In this document: in pieces, positions 16,759 through 27,654 of the stretch
Layout: each line of letters begins with the position of its first letter
Position numbering within the stretch: position 1 is the stretch's first letter
NCBI GenBank assembly: GCA_030750865.1
Contig: JASMHE010000007.1
Location: 1-64,000, forward strand
From: Alphaproteobacteria bacterium
GTDB taxonomy: Bacteria; Pseudomonadota; Alphaproteobacteria; Micavibrionales; Micavibrionaceae
Length of the DNA stretch: 64,000 bases
Direction of reading: 5' to 3'
Translations under genes and position numbers: made by a program
Notes under the pieces: model-generated
Told to the model about the DNA's origin: nothing
Seen by the model: only the letters and a program-made list of their open reading frames with translations
The model's database searches: none

Positions 16759-17607
16759 ATGAAACTGGCAGCGCAGGATTTTTTAACACAGCAGAATAAA
16801 TCCATTACCTTGATGGGCATGTCCGGTCTTGGGAAAACAACGCTGTCCGAAATTCTGGCACACGCAGGCTGGTATCATTATTCCGCCGATTACCGTATCG
16901 GCACAGCCTATCTGAACGACCCGATTATCGCGCAGCTCCGCGAAGAAGTTGAAAATATTCCGGCCGTATCCGATTTGCTGGATTCCGGTACAATCAAGTT
17001 CCAGAATAATATCAGCATTGATAATTTAAAGCCTCTGTCGACGTTCATCGGCAAGATCGGCAACCCCGAACAAGGCGGCCTGTCTCTGGAAGAATTCAAA
17101 AAACGCCAAGCGCTTTATCTGCAGGGCGAGATCGCGGCCATGCATGATGTGCCGTCTTTTATCCTGAAAGCCAAATCACAAGGACACGCCCATTTCGTCA
17201 ATGACTCGACGGGCAGCTTGTGTGAACTCGGCAATGAAAGCGCCTACAAAACAATCGCCGAACATTCTGTTCTGATTTATATCAAAGCCACACGCGCCGA
17301 TGAAGAAGAGCTGATCGCCCGCGCACAAGCCTATCCGAAACCGCTTTATTTCGGTGCTGCTTTTCTGGAGGAAAAACTGGCTGAATATATGCGGGCAAAC
17401 GGACTGGACTATGTTGCACTGGTTGATCCAGATGATTTCGCAAGCTGGGTCTTCCCCGAACTGTTCCGGTCGCGCCTGCCGAAATATGATTATCTGGCCA
17501 AGACATATGGCTATACAATATCGGCCGATGATGCACGCCAGGTCAAAACCGCCGACGACCTGAATAACCTGATTGCCTCGGCCATGAAATTGCAGGAGGC
17601 CGCCTAA
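16759..17607 (+). CDS. P-loop NTPase of unknown role, coupled to a MetA-type gene
   Basis: A soluble 282-residue ATPase or kinase-like protein. The Walker A motif GMSGLGKTT is about 20 residues from the N-terminus, a shikimate-kinase-like layout, followed by a region with SADYRIG and later HFVNDSTGSLCELG, which could hold the Walker B acid. No family name can be given. The ATG at 16759 is preferred; a TTG ten codons upstream is open. Its stop overlaps the next start as TAATG, so it is very likely translated together with the MetA-type acyltransferase, suggesting a shared pathway in methionine or thiol metabolism. That link is inference. Confidence 0.8.
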   Translation: MKLAAQDFLTQQNKSITLMGMSGLGKTTLSEILAHAGWYHYSADYRIGTAYLNDPIIAQLREEVENIPAVSDLLDSGTIKFQNNISIDNLKPLSTFIGKIGNPEQGGLSLEEFKKRQALYLQGEIAAMHDVPSFILKAKSQGHAHFVNDSTGSLCELGNESAYKTIAEHSVLIYIKATRADEEELIARAQAYPKPLYFGAAFLEEKLAEYMRANGLDYVALVDPDDFASWVFPELFRSRLPKYDYLAKTYGYTISADDARQVKTADDLNNLIASAMKLQEAA

Positions 17608-18704
17608 TGCCTCTCGTCGCCAGATCGGGCTTACCCGCTTATGACCGTTTACTGCATGAAGGCCAGCCCGTCCTTGATAAAGACCGCGCCGATAATCAGG
17701 ATATCCGCGCCATGCATATCGGGCTTATCAACATGATGCCCGATGGCGCATTCGAAGCGACTGAACGTCAATTCCTGCGCCTGATCGGAAACAGCTCGCA
17801 AATCGTACAAATTCACGCCCATCTGATTACACTGCCCAGTGAAAACAGAAGCGACAAAATCCGCGATCATATCGGCCGCTATTATGAAGATTTCGATCAA
17901 GTCGCGGCAGATGGTCTGGACGCGATGATTATCTCGGGGGCCAATGTGATCGGATCGGACCTCACCAAACAGGAATTCTGGCCGCACCTGACAAAGGTAC
18001 TGGACTGGTCTTATCAGAATGTCGCCTCGACCATTTGTTCCTGTCTTGCGACCCACGCCGCTATGAAACATCTGTATAATATCGACCGCGTGCCGGTTGA
18101 TGAAACAGCGCGCGCAAAACTGACGGGCTTGTATCACCATTACAAAGCCGACCGCGCCCATCCGTTGATGCAATCAGTCAACACAACCTTTATGGTGCCG
18201 CATTCCCGCCATAACCAGATTACAAAACAGCAATTCGAACAAACGGGCTGTGATGTCATTGTCGAAAGCGAACAGGCCGGTGTCCATATGGCATCCAGCG
18301 CAGATTTATTCCGTTTTATCTTCTTTCAGGGACACCCTGAATATGACACGCACAGCTTGCTGAAAGAATATAAGCGCGATGTTATGCAGGCCATTGAATC
18401 CGGTGATCCCGACGGGAACTGGCCCGACATGATTGCCAATTATTTCGGGCCGCAATCGCTGGCCATTCTGGAAGAATACAAGAGCAGAACATGCACTGCC
18501 CTGAAGAACGGGACAACGCCACCGGATTTCCCCGAACAACTTCTGATGGACCGCCTGTTCAACACATGGCGTGATACATGCAAGTCCATGATGAATAACT
18601 GGATCGGTTCTGTGTACCAGTTCACCAATGTTGACCGCCGTAAACAATTTATGGACGGCATTGACCCTGACGACCCATTCGGTATAAAGAAAGCAGACAC
18701 ATAA
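17607..18704 (+). CDS. metA: Homoserine O-succinyltransferase (MetA) family protein
   Basis: MetA enzymes acylate homoserine with succinyl- or acetyl-CoA in the first committed step to methionine. The nucleophile aligns with Cys146 in STICSCLATHAA, and His243/Glu245 in QGHPEYD complete the catalytic set. The early block LINMMPDGAFEATERQFLRL corresponds to the NLMPKKIETE region of E. coli MetA but lacks its Lys pair, so acyl-donor preference or even substrate may differ. Length 365 is longer than the usual ~310, mainly at both ends. Coupled to the preceding P-loop gene and 9 bases from pheS, so all may share a transcript. Confidence 0.82.
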   Translation: MPLVARSGLPAYDRLLHEGQPVLDKDRADNQDIRAMHIGLINMMPDGAFEATERQFLRLIGNSSQIVQIHAHLITLPSENRSDKIRDHIGRYYEDFDQVAADGLDAMIISGANVIGSDLTKQEFWPHLTKVLDWSYQNVASTICSCLATHAAMKHLYNIDRVPVDETARAKLTGLYHHYKADRAHPLMQSVNTTFMVPHSRHNQITKQQFEQTGCDVIVESEQAGVHMASSADLFRFIFFQGHPEYDTHSLLKEYKRDVMQAIESGDPDGNWPDMIANYFGPQSLAILEEYKSRTCTALKNGTTPPDFPEQLLMDRLFNTWRDTCKSMMNNWIGSVYQFTNVDRRKQFMDGIDPDDPFGIKKADT

Positions 18705-18713
18705 GTTACGAAA

Positions 18714-19796
18714 ATGAATGATATGATTGCAGAACTCAAAAAAGAACTCACAAGCCTGATCGAAGCCGCAAACGATCTGGAAAGCCTTGAAAATGCCCGC
18801 GTGAATGCGCTCGGCAAAAAAGGCAAGATCACCGCACAGATGAAAACGCTGGGCAGCCTTGATCCCGAAGCCCGCAAAGAAACGGGGCAGGCCTTAAACG
18901 CCTTAAAAGACGAAATCGCAGAATTGATCGCGCGTCAGGAAAAAGACCTCAAGAAACAAGCCCTTGATGAACAGCTTGCGACTGAAACACTGGATATCAG
19001 CCTGTCCGCACGCCCCGAAAGCAAAGGCAAAATCCACCCGATCAGCCAGACAATGGAAGAGCTTGTCACGATCTTTGCCGATATGGGTTTCGCAGTAGCC
19101 GAAGGACCGGACATCGAAGATGACTGGCACAACTTTACTGCCCTGAATTTCCCGCCCGGTCACCCGGCCCGTGAAATGCAGGATACATTTTTCTTGCCCG
19201 ATGATCCGGATGAAGACGGTGAAATGGCGCATAAATTATTGCGCACACATACATCGGCCGTTCAAATCCGTCATATGCTGAACAATAAACCGCCACACCG
19301 CATTATCGTGATGGGGCGCACATACCGTTCGGATTATGACATGACACACACACCGATGTTCCACCAGATCGAAGGACTTGTGATTGATAAAAATATTCAT
19401 ATGGGCCACCTGAAAGGATGCTTGCTTGATTTTGCCAAAGCGTTTTTCGAGGTTGACGATTTACCAATGCGTCTACGACCCAGCTTCTTCCCGTTCACAG
19501 AACCAAGCGCGGAAGTCGATATCGGATGTTCACGCAAAGATGGCGGTCTGAAAATCGGTGCCGGTGACGACTGGATGGAAATTCTGGGTTGCGGCATGGT
19601 CCACCCGAACGTGCTGAAAAATTGCGGTCTTGATCCTGATGAATATCAGGGCTTTGCCTTTGGTATGGGGATCGAACGTCTTGCAATGTTGAAATACGGC
19701 GTGCCGGATTTGCGGACATTTTTCGAATCCGATACACGCTGGCTCGACCATTACGGTTTTGATGCGGCCGATAGACCGAACCGCGCGTTTAAATAA
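18714..19796 (+). CDS. pheS: Phenylalanyl-tRNA synthetase alpha subunit
   Basis: Catalytic subunit of the alpha2beta2 enzyme that charges tRNA-Phe. The N-terminal ~90 residues form the tRNA-contacting coiled coil. Class II motifs follow: [20 protein letters not shown], the motif 2 stretch [20 protein letters not shown], and motif 3 [16 protein letters not shown] near the C-terminus. The 360 residues are the normal size. pheT follows, but a GNAT gene lies between the two, which is unusual since pheS and pheT are normally adjacent. Confidence 0.98.
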   Translation: MNDMIAELKKELTSLIEAANDLESLENARVNALGKKGKITAQMKTLGSLDPEARKETGQALNALKDEIAELIARQEKDLKKQALDEQLATETLDISLSARPESKGKIHPISQTMEELVTIFADMGFAVAEGPDIEDDWHNFTALNFPPGHPAREMQDTFFLPDDPDEDGEMAHKLLRTHTSAVQIRHMLNNKPPHRIIVMGRTYRSDYDMTHTPMFHQIEGLVIDKNIHMGHLKGCLLDFAKAFFEVDDLPMRLRPSFFPFTEPSAEVDIGCSRKDGGLKIGAGDDWMEILGCGMVHPNVLKNCGLDPDEYQGFAFGMGIERLAMLKYGVPDLRTFFESDTRWLDHYGFDAADRPNRAFK

Positions 19797-19813
19797 AAAG
19801 ATCAGGCATTTTC

Positions 19814-20257
19814 ATGGCACACAAACCTGTCATATCGGCGCTTAGCCTTGATGATTTCGGCCAGTGGTTTCCCCTCTGGCATGACACCAATCTCGGCCAG
19901 GCCAAAGAAGATGTCACAACAGAAACATGGATGCGCCTCAATGATCCGCAAACACCTGTTCACGGCATGAAAGCCGAAATTAACGGCGAGATCATCGGGA
20001 TCATGCATTATATTTTGCATCCGACGACAGGGCAGATTGAACCCGTCTGTTATATGCAGGATTTATATATCGCCGAACCGCACCGTCGCAACGGTTACGC
20101 ACGGCAACTGGTCGAAGCACTCGTCAAAAAAGGCCGCGAAGAAAAATGGGCGCGGATCTACTGGACGGCCGACCGCAGAAACGAAGGGGCGCAAGCTCTG
20201 TACCAAAATCTTGGAGTCGAGATTGATTTCTCATTCCATGTTTACCCGTTAAATTAG
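19814..20257 (+). CDS. GNAT family N-acetyltransferase
   Basis: A 147-residue GCN5-related acetyltransferase; acceptor unknown. The acetyl-CoA loop is in LYIAEPHRRNGYARQLVEAL (Q/RxxGxA pattern, here RRNGYA), followed by ARIYWTADRRNEGAQALYQ, the typical motif B helix. It sits between pheS and pheT on the same strand, with 17 and 28 bases to each, so it is probably expressed with them. That placement might hint at an acceptor linked to aminoacyl-tRNA metabolism, or may simply be an insertion. Confidence 0.88.
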   Translation: MAHKPVISALSLDDFGQWFPLWHDTNLGQAKEDVTTETWMRLNDPQTPVHGMKAEINGEIIGIMHYILHPTTGQIEPVCYMQDLYIAEPHRRNGYARQLVEALVKKGREEKWARIYWTADRRNEGAQALYQNLGVEIDFSFHVYPLN

Positions 20258-20285
20258 GGACATGTAAGGCAAAGGAACGAAGACA

Positions 20286-22688
20286 ATGAAATTTACGCTA
20301 AGCTGGTTAAAAGAACATCTGGACACACAGGCAAGCCTGACCGAGATCACCGATGTCCTGACATCTCTCGGCCTTGAGGTCGAAGGCGTGGAAGACCCGT
20401 CCGAATCTTTTAAACCGTTTAAAGTGGCCTATGTCGAAAAAGCCGAAAAGCACCCCAACGCCGATAAGCTGAAAGTCTGTATTGTCGATACAGGCAAAGA
20501 CAAAGTGCAGGTTGTCTGCGGCGCGCCGAATGCCCGCACAGGTATGAAAGGTATCTTCGCACCGGAAGGCAGCTATATCCCCGGCACAGGCATCACCCTG
20601 AAAAAAGGGAATATTCGCGGCGAAGAGTCGTGCGGCATGCTTGTCTCCGAACGTGAAATGGGCTTATCCGACGATCATGACGGCATTATCGAATTGGCAG
20701 ACGATGCCGAAATCGGCACACCATTTGCCACACTCTATAATCTGGACGATCCGGTTATCGAGATCGGCCTGACACCAAACCGCGCCGACTGCGCGGGCGT
20801 GCGCGGCATTGCGCGTGATCTGGCTGCGGCCGGTCTTGGCACATTAAAACCGCTTGATGACAGCGCAGTCGCTGGCAGTTTCGCATCACCGCTTTCCGTG
20901 TCAATTGACAACGGCGCAACCGATGCCTGTCCGCTTTTCATTGGCCGTTACATCAAGAATGTCAAAAACGGCCCATCGCCAGACTGGCTACAAGCGCGCC
21001 TGAAGGCCATCGGCCTGCGTCCGATTTCCGCACTGGTCGATGTAACAAACTATCTGTCTTATGCCCTGTGCCGTCCGCTACACGTTTTTGATGCGGACAA
21101 GATCAGTGGTGATTTGAACGTGCGCTTATCCAAAGAAGGCGAAAAATTCAAAGCCCTTGATGAAGAAGAATATACGCTACAAGACGGCATGACCATCATC
21201 GAAGATGATAACCATATCGCGGGTCTTGCCGGTGTTATGGGCGGTCTTGAAAGCGGCTGCAGCGAAGATACACACAATGTCTTTCTTGAAGTGGCCTATT
21301 TTGATCCGGCCCGCACGGCAAAAACGGGCCGCGCCCTGCAAATCGACAGTGATGCGCGTTACCGTTTCGAACGCGGCATTGATCCGGCCTTTACCGTGCC
21401 TGCCACTGAAATCGCAACACGCCTGATTCTGGAACTATGCGGCGGCGAGGTCAGCGAAAATGTTGTCGCAGGCGCTGTGCCGGATACACAAATCACCATT
21501 GAATTTGATCCCGCCTATACCGCCAAACTAACGGGCGTTGATATTGATGCGTCCACGCAAAAAGATATTCTGGAAACGCTCGGCTTTGATGTGGCAGGCA
21601 ATGGCCCGTTCAAAGTCACACGCCCGACATGGCGCGGCGATGTTGAAGGCAAGGCCGACCTTGTCGAAGAAATTATCCGTGTGCACGGGCTTGATAATGT
21701 CGAAGCGGTTTCGCTTGAAAAACCATCTGCGCTCACGCAGCCTGCGGAAACGGATCGCTCAGCCAATGTACGGAAAGGCCGTTCGGCCCTTGCCCAACGC
21801 GGCATGCAGGAAAGCGTGACATATTCCTTCCTGTCATCCGGTCATGCCGATCTGTTTGCGGCCAATGATTATAACGGTCCGGCCCTACGTCTTTTAAACC
21901 CGATCAGCTCGGAAATGAACCAGATGCGGCCATCCCTTCTGCCGAACCTGATTATAGCTGCCGGACAGAACAAGGATAAAGGCATGCCGAATGTCGCCCT
22001 GTTCGAAGTCGGCCCCGCGTTCCGCAATACCAAAGTGGACGGGCAGGATATCGTCGCCGCTGGTATTCGTTACGGCGCGAAAGGCACCAAACACTGGTCC
22101 GGTACGGATGCCAGCCGCGATGTGGACCTGTATGATGTCAAAGCCGACGCGCTTGCCGTTCTCGAGGCAATCGGCGCACCGGCCGCAAACGCACAAGTCT
22201 CTGCCGACGCACCGGATTATTACCACCCCGGCCGTAGCGGCGCATTACGTCTTGGCAAAAATGTGCTGGCCTATTTCGGGGAAATTCACCCGCAAATCAT
22301 GCAAGAACTCGGTGTGAAAGGCCGCATACAAGCATTCGAGGTTTTCATCGAGAATGCCCCGCAGGGCCGCAAGAAAGGCGCGGCGAAAAAACTGCTGGAG
22401 ATTTCACCGCTGCAACCACTTTACCGTGATTTTGCCTTCATCGTTGATGAAAGCACCAAAGCAGACGATATCGCCCGCGCGGCCATCGGCACAGATAAGA
22501 AGCTGATTACAAATGTCGATATCTTTGATGTATATCAGGGCAAAGGCGTTGATGACGGCAAAAAATCAATCGCGATTAACGTGACGCTACAGCCAACGGA
22601 AAAGACTCTGACAGACAAAGAAATCGAAGATCTGTCTGCTAAAATTATTGATAATGTAAATCATAAGACCGGCGGCGTGCTGCGTTAA
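20286..22688 (+). CDS. pheT: Phenylalanyl-tRNA synthetase beta subunit
   Basis: Large structural and editing subunit of PheRS. Domains in order in 800 residues: N-terminal strand block MKFTLSWLKEHLDT, the EMAP/OB tRNA-binding domain (about 40-150), B3/B4 editing domain, B5 domain, the degenerate catalytic-like core, and the C-terminal FDX-ACB anticodon-binding domain starting near LQPLYRDFAFIVDE. Length is typical. The ribosome-binding site AAGGAACGAAGACA is good. It converges with fadD 10 bases downstream, with no visible hairpin between them. Confidence 0.98.
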   Translation: MKFTLSWLKEHLDTQASLTEITDVLTSLGLEVEGVEDPSESFKPFKVAYVEKAEKHPNADKLKVCIVDTGKDKVQVVCGAPNARTGMKGIFAPEGSYIPGTGITLKKGNIRGEESCGMLVSEREMGLSDDHDGIIELADDAEIGTPFATLYNLDDPVIEIGLTPNRADCAGVRGIARDLAAAGLGTLKPLDDSAVAGSFASPLSVSIDNGATDACPLFIGRYIKNVKNGPSPDWLQARLKAIGLRPISALVDVTNYLSYALCRPLHVFDADKISGDLNVRLSKEGEKFKALDEEEYTLQDGMTIIEDDNHIAGLAGVMGGLESGCSEDTHNVFLEVAYFDPARTAKTGRALQIDSDARYRFERGIDPAFTVPATEIATRLILELCGGEVSENVVAGAVPDTQITIEFDPAYTAKLTGVDIDASTQKDILETLGFDVAGNGPFKVTRPTWRGDVEGKADLVEEIIRVHGLDNVEAVSLEKPSALTQPAETDRSANVRKGRSALAQRGMQESVTYSFLSSGHADLFAANDYNGPALRLLNPISSEMNQMRPSLLPNLIIAAGQNKDKGMPNVALFEVGPAFRNTKVDGQDIVAAGIRYGAKGTKHWSGTDASRDVDLYDVKADALAVLEAIGAPAANAQVSADAPDYYHPGRSGALRLGKNVLAYFGEIHPQIMQELGVKGRIQAFEVFIENAPQGRKKGAAKKLLEISPLQPLYRDFAFIVDESTKADDIARAAIGTDKKLITNVDIFDVYQGKGVDDGKKSIAINVTLQPTEKTLTDKEIEDLSAKIIDNVNHKTGGVLR

Positions 22689-22698
22689 AGCGCGCAGA

Positions 22699-24402
22699 TC
22701 AGTCGCCCGACTTTTTGCCAAGCTCTTCTTCCACGATGTCTTTGCGTGACAGCTTGCCGATCATGGTTTTCGGCAGCGGCTCCGTACGGAATTCAATTTG
22801 TCTTGGGATTTCAATCTTGGACAGATGATCTGCCAAAAAGGCCTTCATGTCGCTGGCCGTCATGCTCTTGCCGTCTTTGAGCTTGATCCAGGCCTTTACA
22901 ATCTCGCCGCGTGCTTTGTCGGGCAATCCGGCCACAATACATTCTTCGACCTCCGTATGCAGATAAATGGCATCTTCGACCTGACGCGGATACACATTAT
23001 AGCCGTTTGTAATAATCAAATCCTTGATCCGGTCCACGATAAAAACATAGCCGTCTTCGTCAATATAGGCGACATCACCCGTATGCAACCATCCGCCATC
23101 ACGCAATGTTTCTTCGGTTTCTTTGGGGCGGTTTTTATAGGCCAGCATAACCTGCGGCCCGCGCACGCACAGCTCGCCACGTTCGCCGCGTGGCTTTGGC
23201 GTTTCATGATCTTCGCGGTCCACAATTTCAACCATCGTACCCGGCAGCGGCATACCAATCGACCCTGCCTTATTTTCCCCCTCGATCGGGTTGGCGCAAA
23301 CAACAGGTGACGATTCGGACAGGCCGTACCCTTCGACCACCGTACATCCCGTCGTGTCCTCAAACTCTTTTTTAACCTCAACAGGCAACGGCGCGCCTCC
23401 CGAAATACAATAACGCAATGATGTCAGATCATAATTTGACAGTTTCGGATGGTTATTGATCGCACTGTAAATCACAGGCACAGCCGGAAAATAATGCGGT
23501 TTTTTCTTATCAATCAATTTGAGTGTCTGATCCAGATCAAAACGCGGCAACGCAATAATTTCAAGCCCCGAGCGCACCGATTTATTCATCACGGTCGTCA
23601 TGGCAAAAACATGGAAGAACGGCAACACGCCCAGCATTCTTTCCTGTCCGCGCTCTGTCTTGTAAAACCACATGGATGATTGTTCGACATTGGCTGTCAC
23701 GTTTGCATGGCTCAACATCGCGCCTTTGGGCGTGCCGGTTGTACCGCCCGTATATTGTATCACAGCAACATCCGTCAGCGGGGCAATCTCAACGGCTTTC
23801 GGCTGGCCCTTATTTTTCAGTAGATCACGGAACGGCATATATTCTTTGCGAACCAGTCCTTTTTGCAGTTCACCACCACGGAATAACCGGAACAAAATAT
23901 TTTTCGGGAACGGCAGAATATCGGTAAACGAACATAAAATCACTTTGCGCAAGCGCGTTTTATCAAGCATGGCATCCATCTTGTCTGTCATCAGACACAG
24001 ATCGGCCGTCACCATAAAATCAGTTTCACTATCCTCGATCTGGTGTTCCAGTTCCCGGCGGGCATAAAGCGGGTTGTAATTCACCACGGTGCCGCCTGCT
24101 TTCAAAATGCCGTAATAGGCAATCAGGAAATACGGACAGTTCGGCAAAAACAAACCGACCTTTTGCCCTTTTTTCAGGCCCATCGTTTGCAGCCCTTCCG
24201 CGAACCGCTGTACAAGATCGCCGATCTCCGCCCATTTCCATTTCTTCCCGAGGAAATCAAACGCCGGACGATGGCCGTAATCACGCACCGTTTGTTCCAG
24301 CATGTCATGCACAGGATAAACAGGAATATCGGCATCCCATTTGATGGCGTCCGGATAATGTGCGACCCATATCGGGGAAGAAGATGTTGTCTGTTCGGTC
24401 AT
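22699..24402 (-). CDS. fadD: Long-chain fatty-acid--CoA ligase
   Basis: Activates fatty acids to acyl-CoA with ATP for beta-oxidation or lipid remodelling. The ATP-binding P-loop IQYTGGTTGTPKGAMLSH is at about 215-232, the adenylation motif VEGYGLSESSP is present, followed by GWLHTGDVAYIDEDGY and the C-terminal catalytic Lys in PKTMIGKLSRKD. At 567 residues it matches FadD. AGGAAAGG precedes the start. No other fad gene is close, so the exact chain-length preference is unknown. Confidence 0.93.
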   Translation of the reverse strand: MTEQTTSSSPIWVAHYPDAIKWDADIPVYPVHDMLEQTVRDYGHRPAFDFLGKKWKWAEIGDLVQRFAEGLQTMGLKKGQKVGLFLPNCPYFLIAYYGILKAGGTVVNYNPLYARRELEHQIEDSETDFMVTADLCLMTDKMDAMLDKTRLRKVILCSFTDILPFPKNILFRLFRGGELQKGLVRKEYMPFRDLLKNKGQPKAVEIAPLTDVAVIQYTGGTTGTPKGAMLSHANVTANVEQSSMWFYKTERGQERMLGVLPFFHVFAMTTVMNKSVRSGLEIIALPRFDLDQTLKLIDKKKPHYFPAVPVIYSAINNHPKLSNYDLTSLRYCISGGAPLPVEVKKEFEDTTGCTVVEGYGLSESSPVVCANPIEGENKAGSIGMPLPGTMVEIVDREDHETPKPRGERGELCVRGPQVMLAYKNRPKETEETLRDGGWLHTGDVAYIDEDGYVFIVDRIKDLIITNGYNVYPRQVEDAIYLHTEVEECIVAGLPDKARGEIVKAWIKLKDGKSMTASDMKAFLADHLSKIEIPRQIEFRTEPLPKTMIGKLSRKDIVEEELGKKSGD

Positions 24403-24629
24403 GCGATCACCTTTCCTGTTCTCTGGTCAGAGATTTTGCCCATACCCGTTCAGGATAACACAGAATCTTTATAATTTTATGTACATTTCATAGGGTTAAA
24501 TGATTTGTTTTCGAAATATTTTTCATATCACGGGGAATAAAATTACGATAAACCCTATTTTTTTTGTGAAAACTCTGGATTTTCCTTTATGAGTTATGCT
24601 ATACAGCGGTATTCATGAAATAAAGAGGA

Positions 24630-25361
24630 ATGCAGCATCTGGAAAAGCGCATTATAGATAGAAGCAGACACACAGCATGCGGAGACGATAACGAAGACGC
24701 CATGATGGAACAGAGCGAGACGAAGGAAATAAACGGGTTTGCGCACGACAACGCACAAACAATGCAGCCCTTCACGGCGTGTGATGACGACTGCCGCACG
24801 GTCGAAGCCAAACTGAAATGGTTCAATCAACCTAAAGGGTTTGGCTTTGTTGTTCCCGTAGATGAAGAAACAGACGCTTTTCTGCATATCACAACATTGC
24901 AAAAGGCCGGATTAAATCTGGTGGGCGATGGCGCCCGCCTCGTCTGCGCGATTGAGCGCCGCGAAAAAGGATCGCAAGTCCGCGCCATTGAATCCGTGAT
25001 CGATATCGGTCAAATTCCCGCAGATGTTGATCCCGATCTCATTACAGATAATAGCACGATCGGCGAGACCTATACGCTGCGTGGCGCTGTGAAATGGTAT
25101 AAAGAAGAGCGCGGCTTTGGCTTTATTTCGCCGGATGACGGTCTGAAAGATGTTTTCATTCACCAAAGCTGTCTTGATAAAATCGGTCTGGATAGCCTGC
25201 GGCAAAACCAGCGCGTTGAAATGACCGTGCGTAACGTCATCAAAGGCCGCGAAGTTGTCAGCTTCAAAATCATTGATGAAGATCATGAGACAAGCGATGG
25301 TCCAGATAACGGCCAAAGCGACAAAAGAGGCGATCAACAGGGCAACACCCCGCTATCATAG
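24630..25361 (+). CDS. Protein with two cold-shock domains
   Basis: A 243-residue single-stranded nucleic-acid-binding protein. Two cold-shock (CspA-type) domains are visible: the first contains [17 protein letters not shown] with the aromatic RNP1, the second [16 protein letters not shown] and DVFIHQSCL as RNP2. A 60-residue acidic N-terminus and a short charged tail flank them. Double-CSD proteins are common in alphaproteobacteria and act as RNA chaperones. The start is uncertain: AGAGGA touches the ATG at 24630, and ATG pairs at 24702/24705 are possible. An extended -10 TGCTATAC lies about 25 bases upstream of 24630. Confidence 0.85.
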   Translation: MQHLEKRIIDRSRHTACGDDNEDAMMEQSETKEINGFAHDNAQTMQPFTACDDDCRTVEAKLKWFNQPKGFGFVVPVDEETDAFLHITTLQKAGLNLVGDGARLVCAIERREKGSQVRAIESVIDIGQIPADVDPDLITDNSTIGETYTLRGAVKWYKEERGFGFISPDDGLKDVFIHQSCLDKIGLDSLRQNQRVEMTVRNVIKGREVVSFKIIDEDHETSDGPDNGQSDKRGDQQGNTPLS

Positions 25362-25485
25362 CCTGCTACATCTACTCTGCTAAATGACATCCCGCATGGC
25401 GCAACCTGTATAGCGCGAACCTTGATGGTTACGTTTTTCACGTCACGCCACCTGCCCCCATACACACCTGTATCAATCGCGCTGT

Positions 25486-26121
25486 TTAGCGGAATGATTC
25501 CAGAAAACGGCGCTGCAGGTCTTTGTCTTCTTTGAATGTGCCTGTAAAGCTCGACGTCACCGTTGAACTACCGGGCTTGGCCACACCGCGGTGGCTCATG
25601 CAATGGTGAACCGCATCAATATAAACAGCCACACCGCGCGGTTCGAGCACATCATCAATCACACCGGCAATCTGGCGAGTCATATTCTCCTGCGACACCA
25701 TACGCTTTGCAAAAATATCAACGATACGGGCCAGCTTGCTGATACCGACGACCTTTTTTCCAGGCCAGTACGCGACATGCGCCTGTCCGACAATCGGCAC
25801 GATGTGGTGTTCGCAATGTGATGTGAAGTCAATATTCTTCACCAGCACAAAATCATCATAGCCGACAATATCTTCGAATGTTTTCGCCAGAATAGCCGCC
25901 GGATCTTCGCGATATCCCGCAAAGAATTCTTCATAGGCTTTGACAACGCGTTTTGGTGTTTCGATCATACCGGCACGCTCGGGATTATCGCCCGCCCAGC
26001 GGATCAATGTCCGCACGGCATCCTCGGCCTGTGCGCGGCTGGGGCGCTCCATTTCATTCAGTTGAATAACATCAGAAGATGTCTTTTGCATAGCGTCGGA
26101 TTTTACGTTTTCGGAGCCCAT
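25486..26121 (-). CDS. folE: GTP cyclohydrolase I
   Basis: Opens the imidazole ring of GTP to give dihydroneopterin triphosphate, first step to folate. Zinc ligands are seen in [14 protein letters not shown] and in [14 protein letters not shown], and the active-site stretch [18 protein letters not shown] is intact. The 211 residues include a 25-residue leader before the conserved domain. GGTAGGTCATCTT provides the ribosome-binding site. Divergent from cysS with 126 bases between. Confidence 0.96.
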   Translation of the reverse strand: MGSENVKSDAMQKTSSDVIQLNEMERPSRAQAEDAVRTLIRWAGDNPERAGMIETPKRVVKAYEEFFAGYREDPAAILAKTFEDIVGYDDFVLVKNIDFTSHCEHHIVPIVGQAHVAYWPGKKVVGISKLARIVDIFAKRMVSQENMTRQIAGVIDDVLEPRGVAVYIDAVHHCMSHRGVAKPGSSTVTSSFTGTFKEDKDLQRRFLESFR

Positions 26122-26247
26122 AAGATGACCTACCTTTTGCTGTCAGTTTGCGTTCACACCATAGATATGCTGTTTTTTACCGAAGGAGTCTAGTTTTTTT
26201 CCCAGAAATTCGTTATGTGTCTTATATAAAACAAGGTACGGGACATC

Positions 26248-27645
26248 ATGGATATACAACTCAGTAATACACTGACAGGACAAAAAGAAACCTTTACGCC
26301 GATTGATCCGGCACATGTACGGGTTTATGCCTGCGGTCCGACTGTTTATAATTATGCCCATATCGGCAATGCGCGCATGGCCGTTGTTTTTGATCTACTA
26401 AGCCGTGTTCTGCGCACACGTTATCCGCACGTCACATATGTATCCAATATCACCGATGTGGATGACAAAATTATCACCGCGTCCAAACAAACGGGCGAAC
26501 CGATTGACGCCATCACGAAAAAATATGCCGACATCTATAATGACGATATGGCATCGCTTGGCGTGAAACGTCCGGATATACAGCCGCGCGCGACAGCCCA
26601 TATCGGCGACATGATCCGCCTGATCGAAACACTGGTCGAAAAAGACCATGCCTATGTCACAGAACAGGGCGAAGTCCTGTTCCACGTGCCGTCCTTTCCT
26701 GCCTATGGCGGCCTGTCACACCGCAGCCGCGATGAGCAAATTGCAGGCGCGCGCGTTGAGATCAGCAGTCATAAAAAAGACCCTGCGGACTTTGTGCTCT
26801 GGAAACCGAGCAAAGACGACGAACCGGGATGGGAAAGCCCCTTCGGTCCGAATAACGGACGCGGCCGCCCCGGCTGGCATATTGAATGTTCTGCAATGGC
26901 TGAAGAACATCTTGGCCTGCCCTTTGACATTCACGGCGGCGGCGCGGATTTGAAATTCCCGCACCATGAAAATGAAATTGCGCAAAGTTGCTGTGCACAC
27001 GGACACACGCATGACCTGTCGGCCTTTGCCAAATACTGGGTGCATAACGGTTTTGTGACCGTCAATGGCGAGAAAATGTCAAAATCCATCGGTAATATTA
27101 CGCTGGTGCATGATTTGTTGAACACCTACAAGGGCGAAGTTCTGCGCCTTACACTCCTGTCAGGGCATTACAAACAGCCGCTTGATTGGTCGGAAGAAAA
27201 GCTGAACCAGAACAAAAACATGCTTGATGGCCTGTATCAGAAATTGAAAGACCTTGACGATGTGCCTGATTATGACGGCACGGTTGAAAATACGGAATTT
27301 TTGGCCCCGCTTTATGATGATCTGAACACGCCGAAAGCGCTTTCGATCCTGAACGCGATGGCCCGCAGCGCCGCAAAGTCAAAAGACCCCGCCATGAAAG
27401 CCGGATTACTGCAAGCCGGTAAGATCTTCGGTATTTTACAACAAGATCCGGATGAATGGCTTGGCTATCACCACGGCGCAGAAAGCGATATCGACACCCA
27501 AAAGATTGAATCGCTGCTACAGGAACGGCAAGAAGCCCGCGCCGCAAAGAATTATGCCCGCGCCGATGAAATCCGCGATATATTTACCGATATGGGAATT
27601 GTCATCGAAGACACGGCCAATGGCCCGAAATGGAAAAAAGCCTGA
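26248..27645 (+). CDS. cysS: Cysteinyl-tRNA synthetase
   Basis: Class Ia synthetase charging tRNA-Cys. The zinc-site Cys29 and HIGN motif are in [20 protein letters not shown], the second zinc pair in [13 protein letters not shown] with HHENEIAQS, and the ATP motif KMSKSIGN is near residue 270. Length 465 is standard. The gene converges with a hypothetical gene 9 bases downstream; a 6-bp inverted repeat CTGAAT/ATTCAG spans the gap and is followed on the minus strand by a T run, so it may terminate that neighbour. Confidence 0.97.
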   Translation: MDIQLSNTLTGQKETFTPIDPAHVRVYACGPTVYNYAHIGNARMAVVFDLLSRVLRTRYPHVTYVSNITDVDDKIITASKQTGEPIDAITKKYADIYNDDMASLGVKRPDIQPRATAHIGDMIRLIETLVEKDHAYVTEQGEVLFHVPSFPAYGGLSHRSRDEQIAGARVEISSHKKDPADFVLWKPSKDDEPGWESPFGPNNGRGRPGWHIECSAMAEEHLGLPFDIHGGGADLKFPHHENEIAQSCCAHGHTHDLSAFAKYWVHNGFVTVNGEKMSKSIGNITLVHDLLNTYKGEVLRLTLLSGHYKQPLDWSEEKLNQNKNMLDGLYQKLKDLDDVPDYDGTVENTEFLAPLYDDLNTPKALSILNAMARSAAKSKDPAMKAGLLQAGKIFGILQQDPDEWLGYHHGAESDIDTQKIESLLQERQEARAAKNYARADEIRDIFTDMGIVIEDTANGPKWKKA

Positions 27646-27654
27646 ATATACAAT

